DNA of 64,000 bases from Rudanella sp031411995 (GCA_031411995.1 JANOCD010000025.1:1-64000); one strand, 5' to 3'. Numbered from the stretch's first letter, positions 33,539-42,587 are shown. The notes: generated by a model not told the origin, from the sequence alone. Made by a program: numbers and translations.

Positions 33539-34909
33539 ATGAGACATACATATAAATCCCTTTTTGTTGGCTCGGCCCTGCTTCTTTCGGTCTCGTCATG
33601 CAATTTTTTTGAGGTTGAGAAGGTCGATGACCCCAACAACCCCACCGTCGAATCGGTGTTGAATAATGCGTCAGCGGCTCAGATAGCCCAGCTAGGCGTT
33701 GGTATTCAAAACGTTATGCGTAATGGCTTTACTACGCAGTACCAGATATCGGGAGCTATTGGCCGTGAGGTAATTCAATCGGCCTCTACGGACAATCGTT
33801 ATTTTACGGAGATCCTCGGTACGCAACCACTCGACCCGGCTGGCATCTTTTTCCCCTGGTATAACTCATACAGCCAAACCCGTCGGCAGGCCGAAATATT
33901 TCTGCTCTCTGCCGAAGCCACCAGCAACCTGACGGTAGAGCAAAAGGCCGGAGTGCGGGGTTTTGCCCGGACGGTTCAAGCCTTTGCTTCGCTAAACCTG
34001 CTGAATATGATGGGGAACACAGGTATCAGAACCACCTTTACGGACCTGAACAACCCCGGTGACTTGTTACGTCCCGGCCCATTCTCAAATTACGAGACGG
34101 GGTTAGCCTACGTAAAATCCTTAGTCGACGATGGTGCGTCTTCGCTTGACAAATCGGGCGCAGCGTTTGCTTTCCCGATGACGGCGGGTTGGACGGGCTT
34201 CACTACCCCCACAACGTTCCGGCGATTCAACCGGGCGTTGGCGGCTCGCGTGGCGATGTATCAGAAAGATTGGGCAACTATGAACACGGCCTTGTCGCAG
34301 TCGTTTTTGGATCTGAACGGATCTATGACTACTGGCCCTACTTTCCGGTATTCGACTACGGCAGGTGATGCTACAAACCCGCTGTTTCAAAACCGTAACA
34401 CGTCAGGTGCTCCCATTGTGGTGCAACGCAACTTTATTTCTGAGGCCGAAGCGGGCGATACTCGCCTTACAGCCAAGACGAGTCGCCGGACCAACCCACG
34501 GGCGTCGGGTAACATTCCGGCTTCGGAGTTTGAGGTGTTCATGTATGCTAACAATACAGCCCCTATTTCGATTATCCGCAATGAGGAGTTAATTCTGATG
34601 GCGGCAGAGGTTGCTGTTCAGCAAAATCGCCTGGCTGACGCTGTAACAGCACTGGATAAAGTACGTGTTGCGGCTGGTCTGCAACCGTTAGCTACTGCTA
34701 AACCAACGGTTGTAGGCAATCAAGCTCGTCTTATCGATGAAGTGCTAAACCAGCGTCGCTACTCACTGTTTTATGAAGGGCACCGTTGGTTCGATATGCG
34801 CCGGTATGATCGTTTAGCGCAGATTCCAAAGGACCTGCCAACGCACAACGTATTTCGGGAGTTTCCCAAGCCCGATGCTGAAGTGCAGTGGGACGCTCGG
34901 TATAAGTAA
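33539..34909 (+). CDS. SusD/RagB-family nutrient-binding lipoprotein (second pair)
   Basis: A 456-residue lipoprotein (RHTYKSLFVGSALLLSVSSC, lipid Cys about 21). After it comes FFEVEKVDDPNNPTVESVL, the family's N-terminal segment; helical TPR-like region with YSQTRRQAEIFLLSAEA; and the conserved SusD C-terminal block EELILMAAEVAVQQNRLADAVTALDKVRVAAGL ... LIDEVLNQRRYSLFYEGHRWFDMRRYDRL. The last is a hallmark of SusD/RagB proteins. It works with the SusC at 30534-33524. Ends 11 bases before a perfect palindromic terminator. Confidence 0.96.
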   Translation: MRHTYKSLFVGSALLLSVSSCNFFEVEKVDDPNNPTVESVLNNASAAQIAQLGVGIQNVMRNGFTTQYQISGAIGREVIQSASTDNRYFTEILGTQPLDPAGIFFPWYNSYSQTRRQAEIFLLSAEATSNLTVEQKAGVRGFARTVQAFASLNLLNMMGNTGIRTTFTDLNNPGDLLRPGPFSNYETGLAYVKSLVDDGASSLDKSGAAFAFPMTAGWTGFTTPTTFRRFNRALAARVAMYQKDWATMNTALSQSFLDLNGSMTTGPTFRYSTTAGDATNPLFQNRNTSGAPIVVQRNFISEAEAGDTRLTAKTSRRTNPRASGNIPASEFEVFMYANNTAPISIIRNEELILMAAEVAVQQNRLADAVTALDKVRVAAGLQPLATAKPTVVGNQARLIDEVLNQRRYSLFYEGHRWFDMRRYDRLAQIPKDLPTHNVFREFPKPDAEVQWDARYK

Positions 34910-34920
34910 AATTACGTATT

Positions 34921-34963
34921 AACGAAGAAGCCCCGGCCAATTGGCCGGGGCTTCTTCGTTTTT
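34921..34963. terminator. Bidirectional terminator, perfect 40-bp palindrome
   Basis: Arms of 20 bases (34921-34940, 34941-34960), loopless and without mismatch, GC-rich core GCCCCGGCCAATTGGCCGGGGC, ending CGTTTTT on the plus strand and CGTTAAT on the other. It lies between convergent SusD and purQ. Confidence 0.92.
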
Positions 34964-34979
34964 GGGAGTTTTCAACCCA

Positions 34980-35669
34980 CTATACCAGCACCGCACTCAG
35001 CAACTGATCCAGAATAATTCGGCCATCGGTGTTGCCCAGCAGGGGGTCGGCAGCTCGTTCGGGGTGAGGCATCAGGCCAAACACATTTTTGGTAGCGTTC
35101 GAGACACCCGCAATGTTGTCGAGGCTGCCGTTGGGGTTGGCGGCATCGGTGAAGGCCCCGGTTTCGTCGCAGTAGCGGAAAATGACCTGATCGTTGTCGT
35201 TCAGTTGCTTCAGCGTGTCAGCATCGGTATAGTAGCGACCGTCGCCGTGGGCAATCGGAATTTTGAACGCCCGCTCCTGATCCAATCCTGCCGTAAGTAA
35301 CACGCTCGAAGATTGGGGTTTGAGGTAAATATTTTTGCAGACATATTTCTGGCTGCTATTCTGCAACAGGACACCCGGTACCAAACGGGCCTCGGCCAGC
35401 ACCTGGAAACCGTTGCAGATACCCATGAGGTAGCCTCCCCGGTTGGCGTGGGCAATCACCTCGTTCATAATGGGCGAGAAGCGGGCAATAGCTCCCGTGC
35501 GGAGGTAGTCGCCGTGGGCAAATCCGCCGGGCAGAATAATAAAGTCGCACCCTTGCAGGTCGTGATCTTTATGCCAGAGTTTTACAACGGGTTGGCCCAT
35601 CAGGGTCAGGGTGTCCACTGCATCCTGATCGCAGTTGGAGCCGGGAAATACAACAACGCCAAATTTCAT
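34980..35669 (-). CDS. purQ: Phosphoribosylformylglycinamidine synthase subunit PurQ
   Basis: A 229-residue class I glutamine amidotransferase that feeds ammonia to PurL in step 4 of purine synthesis. The opening KFGVVVFPGSNCDQDA is diagnostic; the catalytic Cys is in GICNGFQVLAEA, and the His/Glu of the triad are in LMPHPERAADPLLG. HGDGRYY is the usual loop. Normal length for the separate small subunit found in Bacillus and Bacteroidota, which needs PurS and a short PurL, not seen in the window. It directly follows mraY on the same strand with a 48-base gap, which is an unusual neighbour for the dcw cluster. Confidence 0.96.
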   Translation of the reverse strand: MKFGVVVFPGSNCDQDAVDTLTLMGQPVVKLWHKDHDLQGCDFIILPGGFAHGDYLRTGAIARFSPIMNEVIAHANRGGYLMGICNGFQVLAEARLVPGVLLQNSSQKYVCKNIYLKPQSSSVLLTAGLDQERAFKIPIAHGDGRYYTDADTLKQLNDNDQVIFRYCDETGAFTDAANPNGSLDNIAGVSNATKNVFGLMPHPERAADPLLGNTDGRIILDQLLSAVLV

Positions 35670-35717
35670 AGTTATCGGTTCTTACTGCTTACAAAGGTAT
35701 AAATCTTCGAGTCAACC

Positions 35718-36929
35718 CTATCGCAACTTCAGTGTGGCCAGCGTCAGAACGGCCAGAATGATGCCTACGATCCAGAAACGAGTCACAATCTTGGCTTCGT
35801 GGTAGCCCTTTTTCTGAAAATGGTGGTGCAACGGCGACATCAGAAATACCCGCCTGCCTTCGCCGTATTTTCGTTTGGTATAGCGGAAGTACGTGACCTG
35901 AATCATCACCGATAGCAACTCGACCAAAAAGATGCCACACATTACCGGAATGAGCATTTCTTTGCGAATGGCGAGGGCAATTACGGCAATCACCCCGCCG
36001 ATCATCAGGCTCCCGGTGTCGCCCATGAACACCTGCGCCGGAAACGAATTATACCACAAAAAGCCCACACACGCCCCCACGAAGGCCGCACAGAAAATAA
36101 CCAACTCGCCCGCGTTGGGAATATACATGATATTCAGGTATTCCGAAAATCGGGCGTTCCCCGACAAGTAGGCCAATACGCCCAGCGTTAAGGCAATGAT
36201 TACGGAAGAGCCAGCCGCCAGTCCGTCGATGCCGTCGGTGATGTTGGCCCCGTTGGAAACAGCGGTGATAATGAAAATACAGGCCAGTGTATAAACAATC
36301 CAGGTGTAGTTATCGGGCAGTACCCCAAACAGCAGCGAACTGTAATCAAACTCATTGTTTTTCAGGAATGGAACCGTCGTCAGTGTCGATTTTACATCCT
36401 CGAAAACCGACACTGAGCCAATGGTCGAACTAACTACCGGCTTGTCATAAACCCTGATTTTTACGTAGTTATTGAACGACAGGGTCAGGCCCACAATCAG
36501 ACCTAAGCCTACTTGCCCCACAATTTTAAACCGCCCGTGCAGGCCTTCTTTGTTCTTTTTGAAGACCTTAATATAATCGTCCAGGAAACCAATGAGACCC
36601 GTCCAGACCGCCGAAACAATCAGCAGAATAATATAGACATTAGAGAGTTTGGCAAACAGCAACACCGGCACCAGAAGGGCCGCCAGAATAATGAAACCGC
36701 CCATGGTGGGGGTGCCACGCTTTTGCATCTGCCCTTCCAGCCCCAAATCCCGAATCGACTCCCCGATTTGCAGCTTACGCAGGTAGTCGATAATTCGGCG
36801 ACCAAACACAGCCCCAATCACCAGCGACGTGACCACGGCCCCCAACGAACGGAACGAGAGATATTGAAATACGCCCGCACCGGGGAAATCGAACTGACGG
36901 TCGAGATATTGAAAGAGGTAATAGAACAT
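35718..36929 (-). CDS. mraY: Phospho-N-acetylmuramoyl-pentapeptide-transferase
   Basis: A 403-residue integral membrane enzyme with about ten helices; moves phospho-MurNAc-pentapeptide onto undecaprenyl phosphate to make lipid I. Motifs: KRGTPTMGGFIILAALL, LIGFLDDYIKVFKKNKEGL (catalytic Asp pair), ANITDGIDGLAAGSS, and FPAQVFMGDTGSLMIGG, with the His-rich MSPLHHHFQKKGY loop. The insert DKPVVSSTIGSVSVFEDVKSTLTTVPFLKNNEFDYSSLLFG makes it longer than the E. coli enzyme, as usual in Bacteroidota. It follows murE by 9 bases in the dcw series. Confidence 0.97.
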   Translation of the reverse strand: MFYYLFQYLDRQFDFPGAGVFQYLSFRSLGAVVTSLVIGAVFGRRIIDYLRKLQIGESIRDLGLEGQMQKRGTPTMGGFIILAALLVPVLLFAKLSNVYIILLIVSAVWTGLIGFLDDYIKVFKKNKEGLHGRFKIVGQVGLGLIVGLTLSFNNYVKIRVYDKPVVSSTIGSVSVFEDVKSTLTTVPFLKNNEFDYSSLLFGVLPDNYTWIVYTLACIFIITAVSNGANITDGIDGLAAGSSVIIALTLGVLAYLSGNARFSEYLNIMYIPNAGELVIFCAAFVGACVGFLWYNSFPAQVFMGDTGSLMIGGVIAVIALAIRKEMLIPVMCGIFLVELLSVMIQVTYFRYTKRKYGEGRRVFLMSPLHHHFQKKGYHEAKIVTRFWIVGIILAVLTLATLKLR

Positions 36930-36938
36930 ACCGCGAAA

Positions 36939-38417
36939 TTACGCTTTTCCCCGGTTTGCAAAAGCATCACGCAGGACAAGGCGATCATCAAAGTCATGTT
37001 TTACGCCCTTAATTTCCTGGTAGGTCTCGTGGCCTTTGCCTGCAATCAGTATAATATCGTGAGGTTTGGCCATTGAAACAGCCCGTTGGATGGCTTCGCG
37101 CCGGTCTTCGATAGTCAGTGTTTTTTTGAAGTCAACGGGGGGGATTCCCGCCTGCATCTGTTGCAGAATCGCCATCGGGTCTTCGTTGCGGGGATTGTCG
37201 GAGGTCAAAATCACTCGGGTGCTCAGTTTGCAGGAAATGGCGGCCATCAGCGGGCGTTTGGTAGCATCGCGGTTGCCCCCGCAGCCCACCACCGTGATCA
37301 CCTGCGGCAGTTGCCCCGATTCGCCATCCTGACTGAACTCGGCAATGGTTTCCAATACGTTTTGCAGGGCATCGGGCGTGTGCGCATAATCCACAATCCC
37401 CACCACGCGGTCGTTGGAAATTACCTGCTCGAACCGGCCCGGTGGGGGCATCAAGCCCGACAGTAGGGTCAACACATCTTCGGCATCCTCACCCAGCAAT
37501 ACGGCGGCTCCATAAACGGCCAGCAAATTGTAGGCGTTGAACCGCCCGATGAGTTTGAACCACACGCGCCGTTCGTCGATGTCCATTTCCAAACCAAACA
37601 GACCATCGGCCAGAATCTTGCCTTTAAATGTGCCGAGGGTTTGTAGGGAGTAGCTTTCCTTGCGGGCGATGGTGTTTTGCAACATCACCGGCCCGCGCTT
37701 ATCATCGGCGTTGGTGAGCGCGAAAGCCGCCCGTGGCAACTGATCGAAGAACCCTTTTTTTGCCTTGATATAGTTATCGAACGTGCCGTGAAAATCGAGG
37801 TGATCGTGGGTGATGTTGGTGAAGATACCCCCCGCAAAGTGCAACCCGGCAATGCGTTCCTGGACCACCGCGTGCGAACTCACCTCCATAAACACATGCG
37901 TACAAGCGTGTTGCCCCATCTGCACCAGCAACTCATTGGCTGTGATCGAATCGGGGGTAGTGTGCGTGGCCGGAATCACCTGATCGTCGATCTGGTTTTG
38001 CACCGTCGAGAGCAACCCGCACCGATACCCCAACGACCGAAACAACTGAAACAGCAATGTGGCCACCGAGGTTTTGCCGTTGGTGCCGGTTACGCCCACC
38101 AACCGGAGTTTTTTGGATGGATGTTCGTAGAAGTTGCTGGCCACCAGTCCCATCGCCCGCGCCGAGTTATTGACCTGCACAAATGCCACGGATGAAAGAA
38201 CGGAGTCGGGCATGGTTTCGCACAAAATGGCCGAAGCTCCCAACTCAATGGCTTTGGCAATGTAGTCGTGCCCATCGGAAACGGTGCCGCGCACAGCCAC
38301 AAACAAACTCCCCGGCGCGACCCGTCGCGAGTCCATAGTGAGGTTAGTTATGTCGGTATCCATGCTGCCCGCCGTGGCTTCGAGCGGGACTTTATAAAGG
38401 AGACTGGAAAGTTGCAT
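36939..38417 (-). CDS. murE: UDP-MurNAc-tripeptide ligase MurE
   Basis: A 492-residue Mur ligase adding the third residue to UDP-MurNAc-L-Ala-D-Glu. ATP loop GVTGTNGKTSVATLLF; carbamoylated lysine region FTNITHDHLDFHGTFDNYIKAKKGFF; substrate-determining motif LTSDNPRNEDP. The DNPR form marks enzymes that add meso-diaminopimelate rather than lysine, matching Gram-negative cell wall. The ATG 38417 (QLSSLLYKVPLEATAG) matches relatives; an ATG at 38444 overlapping the ftsI stop as TAATG would add 9 residues and could allow coupling. Confidence 0.96.
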   Translation of the reverse strand: MQLSSLLYKVPLEATAGSMDTDITNLTMDSRRVAPGSLFVAVRGTVSDGHDYIAKAIELGASAILCETMPDSVLSSVAFVQVNNSARAMGLVASNFYEHPSKKLRLVGVTGTNGKTSVATLLFQLFRSLGYRCGLLSTVQNQIDDQVIPATHTTPDSITANELLVQMGQHACTHVFMEVSSHAVVQERIAGLHFAGGIFTNITHDHLDFHGTFDNYIKAKKGFFDQLPRAAFALTNADDKRGPVMLQNTIARKESYSLQTLGTFKGKILADGLFGLEMDIDERRVWFKLIGRFNAYNLLAVYGAAVLLGEDAEDVLTLLSGLMPPPGRFEQVISNDRVVGIVDYAHTPDALQNVLETIAEFSQDGESGQLPQVITVVGCGGNRDATKRPLMAAISCKLSTRVILTSDNPRNEDPMAILQQMQAGIPPVDFKKTLTIEDRREAIQRAVSMAKPHDIILIAGKGHETYQEIKGVKHDFDDRLVLRDAFANRGKA

Positions 38418-38443
38418 CCGGCAAAGGTAAGGGTGCAGACCCA

Positions 38444-40627
38444 TTACTCCATTTTCAACACCACGCTCCGGTTGCCTTTCAAATCAGTACCCGGCTCCAG
38501 CGATTGGGCCGACACCCGCCCGCGCCCGGCCGGCCCGTCGGAGATGCGCGGTTCCCCGCCGGGACTTTCCGACCGCCCCTGAACCGCCACCCGAAGGCCG
38601 CGATTTTCGAGCAGGGGCAAGGCATCGCGCAGGGGCAGACCACGCACATCGGGCACTTTGCCTTCGCGAGTGGACAGGGATTGCCAGCGGCCACTGCCGG
38701 TGGAGCGGACCCAGCCTTCCACAGACGGTTCTTGTCCTAACCCCAGTTCCTGGCTAATCAGATGCAGGTCTTCAGCGTAGCCCGCTTTAGGCAGGGAAGG
38801 GGTTTGACCTTTCCCCTGCCGAAGGGCCGGGTGCATTCGGATGTCGTAGGCATGAATTCGGTCGGCCACGGCGCGGAACACGGGAGCCGCCACTTTGCCG
38901 CCGTAGAGCGAGTCGTTGCTGTTGAAACGCGGATTGTCAATGGCAGCCAAAATCGTGTATTTGGGTTTGTCCGCCGGGAAATACCCAATGAACGACGAAT
39001 AATAGTTTCCCTCGCGGTGTTTTCCGGCAATCACTTTCTGGGCGGTGCCGGTTTTGCCCGCAATGCGGTAGTGATCCGAATGGATAGACCGTGCCGTGCC
39101 GTGTTCCACCACGCCTTCGAGCATCTTTTTGGCAATTCGGATCGTTTCTTTTGAGGCAATCGGTTCGGGGGCTACATAGGGTTCAAATTTCTCAACTAAC
39201 TCGCCGGCCAGTCGGATTTGCTTCACAATCATGGGCCGTACCCACCGCCCGTCGTTGGCTACTGCATTATAAAACGTGAGCATTTGTAGGGGAGTTAACT
39301 GCATCTCGTAGCCATACGACATATAGGTAATCGATGTTTTACTCCACTCTTTTGCATCTGGATTACGGACAACGGGTTTTGCTTCGCCCAGCATTTGGAT
39401 GCCAGTGCGTTCGGTGAGGTGGAACCGGCGGAGGTATTGACAATAGAGATCCTGACGGGTATAGAAGTAATCTTTCATCAACAAATGCACCCCGATATTT
39501 GACGATTTCTCGAAAACCTGCTGGGCCGTGATTGTGCCGTGTCCATTACGTTTTGTATCCTCAATCATCATACTCCGGTAGCGCATTACGGGGCCACCTA
39601 CATGAACCGTTTTTCCCGGCCAAACGGCCTTTTCTTCCAGTAAAGCCATCATCGTGGCCAGTTTAAACGTTGACCCAGGGGCTGCTGCATCCGCCAGCGC
39701 GTAGTTGAGTTCCTCCACATACAGGCCGCTACCATCGGGCCGGAGCTTACGGGTGAGGTTGGCCATCGCCCGGATTTCGCCCGTTTGTACTTCCATAACG
39801 ATCACTGTGCCGTTGTCGGCCTGAAACTTTTCCATGTATTGCCGGAGTGATGCTTCGGCCATATCCTGAAAGTTTACGTCGATTGTGGTGTAGAGATCCA
39901 TGCCGGGTTCCGGGCGCATATCAGACCCGCTGTCGACGGGTTTTTTAACGCCATTACTCAACACTTCAATCAGGCCAACCGCGTTTTTTCCAGCCAGATT
40001 TTTCTGAAACGTAGCCTCCAGACCCCGCTGCCCTTTGCCCGTTTTTTCGTCAAGGCTGCCAAGGGTTCGTTTCGCCATTTGGCCAAATGGATGGGTGCGT
40101 GAGTAGTGTGCCCGGAAAACGCCCCCCTTCGGTAAAACCTTAGCTGACCGCCGAAAAAACGGCCATTTTCGCATGGCTTGCCGTTCATCGTAGTCAACAC
40201 GCCGGGTATAGAGTGGCAAAAACTTCCGTCCACTTTCGCGGGCATCGCGAGCCATGTCAGCATATTCACTGGCTGTGTGATCCTTGAAAACCTTCGATAG
40301 GAGCCTTCCCAGCGAATCCACCTTTTGCTCAAAATAAGCAGAATCGGCAATGGTCGGATCGAGGCCTACTTCATACTCCGGGATCGAGGTTGCCATCAGG
40401 CTGTTGTCCACGGCGTAGATGTTGCCCCGCATGGCCCGTAGGGTATCGCGCCGGATTTTGACACCTTCCAATCGCTCGATCCAGTGCAGTGCTTTTTCGT
40501 CCGTTTTGCCTTTGTAAGTCTGGAAAAACTGCACATAAATCAACCGGCTCGCAATGAGTAGAGCCACCACCAGCAAGCCGAGGTAGAGGTGGGTGGCGCG
40601 TTCCAGAAAATCTTGTTTGATTGTCAT
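38444..40627 (-). CDS. ftsI: Division transpeptidase FtsI (PBP3-like), with C-terminal PASTA domain
   Basis: A 727-residue class B penicillin-binding protein, septal peptidoglycan crosslinker. One N-terminal helix about 13-32 (LYLGLLVVALLIASRLIYVQF), the pedestal domain with RRDTLRAMRGNIYAVDNSLMAT, then the transpeptidase domain: S319-T-F-K322 (active serine), S375-S-N, K525-T-G-T. The C-terminus (VPDVRGLPLRDALPLLENRGLRVAVQG ... SLEPGTDL) is a PASTA domain, as usual in Bacteroidota FtsI. It is placed between ftsL and murE in the dcw cluster. Confidence 0.96.
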   Translation of the reverse strand: MTIKQDFLERATHLYLGLLVVALLIASRLIYVQFFQTYKGKTDEKALHWIERLEGVKIRRDTLRAMRGNIYAVDNSLMATSIPEYEVGLDPTIADSAYFEQKVDSLGRLLSKVFKDHTASEYADMARDARESGRKFLPLYTRRVDYDERQAMRKWPFFRRSAKVLPKGGVFRAHYSRTHPFGQMAKRTLGSLDEKTGKGQRGLEATFQKNLAGKNAVGLIEVLSNGVKKPVDSGSDMRPEPGMDLYTTIDVNFQDMAEASLRQYMEKFQADNGTVIVMEVQTGEIRAMANLTRKLRPDGSGLYVEELNYALADAAAPGSTFKLATMMALLEEKAVWPGKTVHVGGPVMRYRSMMIEDTKRNGHGTITAQQVFEKSSNIGVHLLMKDYFYTRQDLYCQYLRRFHLTERTGIQMLGEAKPVVRNPDAKEWSKTSITYMSYGYEMQLTPLQMLTFYNAVANDGRWVRPMIVKQIRLAGELVEKFEPYVAPEPIASKETIRIAKKMLEGVVEHGTARSIHSDHYRIAGKTGTAQKVIAGKHREGNYYSSFIGYFPADKPKYTILAAIDNPRFNSNDSLYGGKVAAPVFRAVADRIHAYDIRMHPALRQGKGQTPSLPKAGYAEDLHLISQELGLGQEPSVEGWVRSTGSGRWQSLSTREGKVPDVRGLPLRDALPLLENRGLRVAVQGRSESPGGEPRISDGPAGRGRVSAQSLEPGTDLKGNRSVVLKME

Positions 40628-40644
40628 GGGGTTAGGGGATATAG

Positions 40645-41031
40645 CTAATAATCTTTTGGGACAACCAGTTTCTTGGGTGGGGTTTGACTATCAGTGAGGC
40701 CCAGCGGTGTCATACGTTTGATCAATTCAGATTGTTTGCCTTTTTTCATGAAATCAGCTTGCAACGTAGTGTATTGTGCCCGCAGTTCATCCACATCGGT
40801 TCGGGTGCGTTGTGTTCGGCGCACGAGTCGCTCCGCATTGTGGGTCAGGCCAATATAAATAATGAGCAAGAACGTGACCCATAAAATCCGGTCGATATTG
40901 CGAATGGGCCAGGCGTTATTTTCACCAAAAAGCCGGTCAAGGCCAATGGCTTCATTGACCCAGACAATCAGGCGACTTTTGCGCTTCTGTCGGGCCACTG
41001 TTTTCTGGGTGCGGAACGTATTTTTGGCCAT
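40645..41031 (-). CDS. ftsL: FtsL-like cell division protein
   Basis: A 128-residue bitopic protein between rsmH and ftsI, the position of ftsL. A basic cytoplasmic N-terminus (RTQKTVARQKRKSRLIVWVNEAIG), one helix about 47-66 (ILWVTFLLIIYIGLTHN), then a coiled-coil-type periplasmic helix (LVRRTQRTRTDVDELRAQYTTLQADFMKKGKQSELIKRM). Sequence identity among FtsL proteins is low; the call is by position, size and architecture. It bridges FtsB/FtsQ and the FtsWI synthase. The start lies 2 bases after rsmH. Confidence 0.85.
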   Translation of the reverse strand: MAKNTFRTQKTVARQKRKSRLIVWVNEAIGLDRLFGENNAWPIRNIDRILWVTFLLIIYIGLTHNAERLVRRTQRTRTDVDELRAQYTTLQADFMKKGKQSELIKRMTPLGLTDSQTPPKKLVVPKDY

Positions 41032-41033
41032 GA

Positions 41034-41948
41034 TTACTGTTTTTCTGCTATTCTCAATTTCGCGCTGCGTGCTCGTGGGTTGCGGCTCACTTCCTCGTCG
41101 GAGGCTTCGATGGGCTTGCGATTTATGGCCTGAAGGGGCTTTAACTCGTTTCCATACAGGTCTTTATCGACTTCGCCATGAAACTTGCCCTTGTTAATGT
41201 AGTTCTTCACCAGGCGGTCTTCGAGCGAGTGATAACTCATCACCACTAATCGCCCGCCCGGTTTCAGGAGGTCGGGCGTCTGTTCCAGAAACTCTTCCAA
41301 TACTTTCAACTCCTCGTTCACTTCAATTCGTATGGCCTGGAAAACCTGCGCGAAAAATTTATTTTCCTTGCCCCGTGGAGCATACCGTTGCAGGGCCGTT
41401 TTCAGGTCGTTAATGGTTTGGAGCGGGCGGTTGGCACGGGCCGATACAATGGCGGTGGCCACGGTGCGGGCGTTGGTAATTTCACCATACATCCCCAAAA
41501 TTCGATGTAGTTCGTGCTCGGTACCGTTGTTCAGCACCTGTTTTGCCGAAATAGCGGCCTGCTGATCCATCCGCATGTCAAGGTCGGCATCGAAACGGGT
41601 AGCAAAACCGCGTTCGGGGGTGTCGATCTGGTGCGACGAAATACCGAGATCAGCCAGAATCCCGTCCACCTGTTTCACGCCATAAAGCCGTAAAAACCGT
41701 TTCAGGTTGCGAAAATTGGCCGGAATAAACGTCAGGCGGGGGTCGTTGATGGCTTCGGCATTGGCGCGGGCATCGGCATCCTGATCAAAGGCAAGTAGTT
41801 TTCCCGGCCCGGCCCCAAGTCGTTCCAAAATGGCGCGACTGTGACCACCCCCCCCAAAAGTCACGTCCACATAGGTGCCACCGGGTTTGATGTCGAGCGC
41901 GTCGAGACATTCGGTCAATAAAACAGGATCGTGATAGGTTGTTGTCAT
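41034..41948 (-). CDS. rsmH: 16S rRNA m4C1402 methyltransferase RsmH
   Basis: A 304-residue SAM-dependent enzyme that N4-methylates C1402 of 16S rRNA. Motifs: YHDPVLLTECLDAL at the N-terminus, SAM loop VDVTFGGGGHSRAIL, GILADLGISSHQID, RGFATRFDADLDMRMD, and RLVVMSYHSLEDRLVKNYI. Full length. It is the first gene of the dcw series here; the usual mraZ upstream is absent, replaced by a divergent hicAB pair. A TAAATTTG box lies 41 bases upstream. Confidence 0.97.
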   Translation of the reverse strand: MTTTYHDPVLLTECLDALDIKPGGTYVDVTFGGGGHSRAILERLGAGPGKLLAFDQDADARANAEAINDPRLTFIPANFRNLKRFLRLYGVKQVDGILADLGISSHQIDTPERGFATRFDADLDMRMDQQAAISAKQVLNNGTEHELHRILGMYGEITNARTVATAIVSARANRPLQTINDLKTALQRYAPRGKENKFFAQVFQAIRIEVNEELKVLEEFLEQTPDLLKPGGRLVVMSYHSLEDRLVKNYINKGKFHGEVDKDLYGNELKPLQAINRKPIEASDEEVSRNPRARSAKLRIAEKQ

Positions 41949-41988
41949 CCAAAATAGAGCGGAACCAAAACAAAACGGTCAGCCGTTA

Positions 41989-41996
41989 CAAATTTA
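41989..41996 (-). promoter_or_regulatory. Candidate -7 element of the dcw operon
   Basis: Minus strand TAAATTTG (41996-41989) matches TAnnTTTG exactly, about 40 bases before the rsmH start. No TTG lies at the ideal distance; the closest (in TTTTGGGG) is only 12 bases away, so the -33 half is unsupported. Confidence 0.35.
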
Positions 41997-42081
41997 GCAA
42001 AACGACCCCAAAACTTGCCGGGTTTAGTTTGATTTCCGACCCTCCGATCTTTACATGAAGTGAATTTACAAAGTCAGTGAA

Positions 42082-42255
42082 GTGTTGACATTGCTGGAGG
42101 AAGATGGTTGGTATTTGGCCGGGCATAACGGCACAAGCCATCGTCAGTATAAACATCCTGATAAGAAAGGGACGGTTACAGTGAATGGCAAAAAGTCAGA
42201 TGATTTGCCTCCGTTCGTTAAAAAGAGTATTTTCAAGCAGGCAGGATGGGAATGA
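42082..42255 (+). CDS. hicA: HicA-type mRNA interferase toxin, start codon abnormal
   Basis: The frame opens after a TGA at 42061-42063 and ends TGA at 42253-42255. Its product, about 57-63 residues, reads KVSEVLTLLEEDGWYLAG then the catalytic His in SHRQYKHPDKKGTVTVNG and an end SIFKQAGWE. This is HicA: a dsRBD-like toxin that cleaves mRNA, held by HicB encoded downstream. No ATG is in place: the family's ATG-AAA-GTC is here TAC-AAA-GTC; an in-frame ATG at 42055 is cut off by TGA two codons later. GTG 42082 would drop six residues; ATT 42064 is possible but rare. It may be silenced or weakly translated. Confidence 0.75.
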   Translation: MLTLLEEDGWYLAGHNGTSHRQYKHPDKKGTVTVNGKKSDDLPPFVKKSIFKQAGWE

Positions 42256-42278
42256 TTACTGCACTACTATCAAAAGAC

Positions 42279-42560
42279 ATGGAAACATACATCGTTGTTA
42301 TTCAGCAGACTGAGTCAAATTTCGGAGCCTATTCGCCCGATGTTTTAGGATGTGTGGCAACCGGTGATACCGTTGAAGAGACGGTTGCCAACATGCGCGA
42401 GGCTCTGCATTTTCATTTAGAAAGTATGGTTGACGATGGCGAGATAGTCCCTGTTGGAAAGGGTCTTCCCTATTATATAAATGATGACGAACCAATTGCC
42501 GAACCGGGTGATTTTATCATGCTGATGGCCGTTTCGTTACCTCAGCAACAACCTGCATAA
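42279..42560 (+). CDS. hicB: HicB-type antitoxin
   Basis: A 93-residue protein with the HicB partial RNase H-like fold: TYIVVIQQTESNFGAYSPDVLGCVATGDTVEETVANMREALHFHLESMVDDGEIVP. This N-terminal domain binds and blocks HicA. No C-terminal HTH or ribbon-helix-helix is seen, so repression of the operon may need another element. ATG 42279 is chosen by family alignment; ATG 42246 overlaps the hicA stop and is an alternative with 11 extra residues. The pair is divergent from the dcw operon. Confidence 0.88.
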   Translation: METYIVVIQQTESNFGAYSPDVLGCVATGDTVEETVANMREALHFHLESMVDDGEIVPVGKGLPYYINDDEPIAEPGDFIMLMAVSLPQQQPA

Positions 42561-42587
42561 ATAACCCTCTCAGTACGATTATACCTG

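Noticed and set aside
38418..38444. ATG at 38444 as murE start
   Set aside because: It overlaps the ftsI stop as TAATG, which is plausible for coupling, but the extra residues GLHPYLCR are not seen at MurE N-termini; not excluded.
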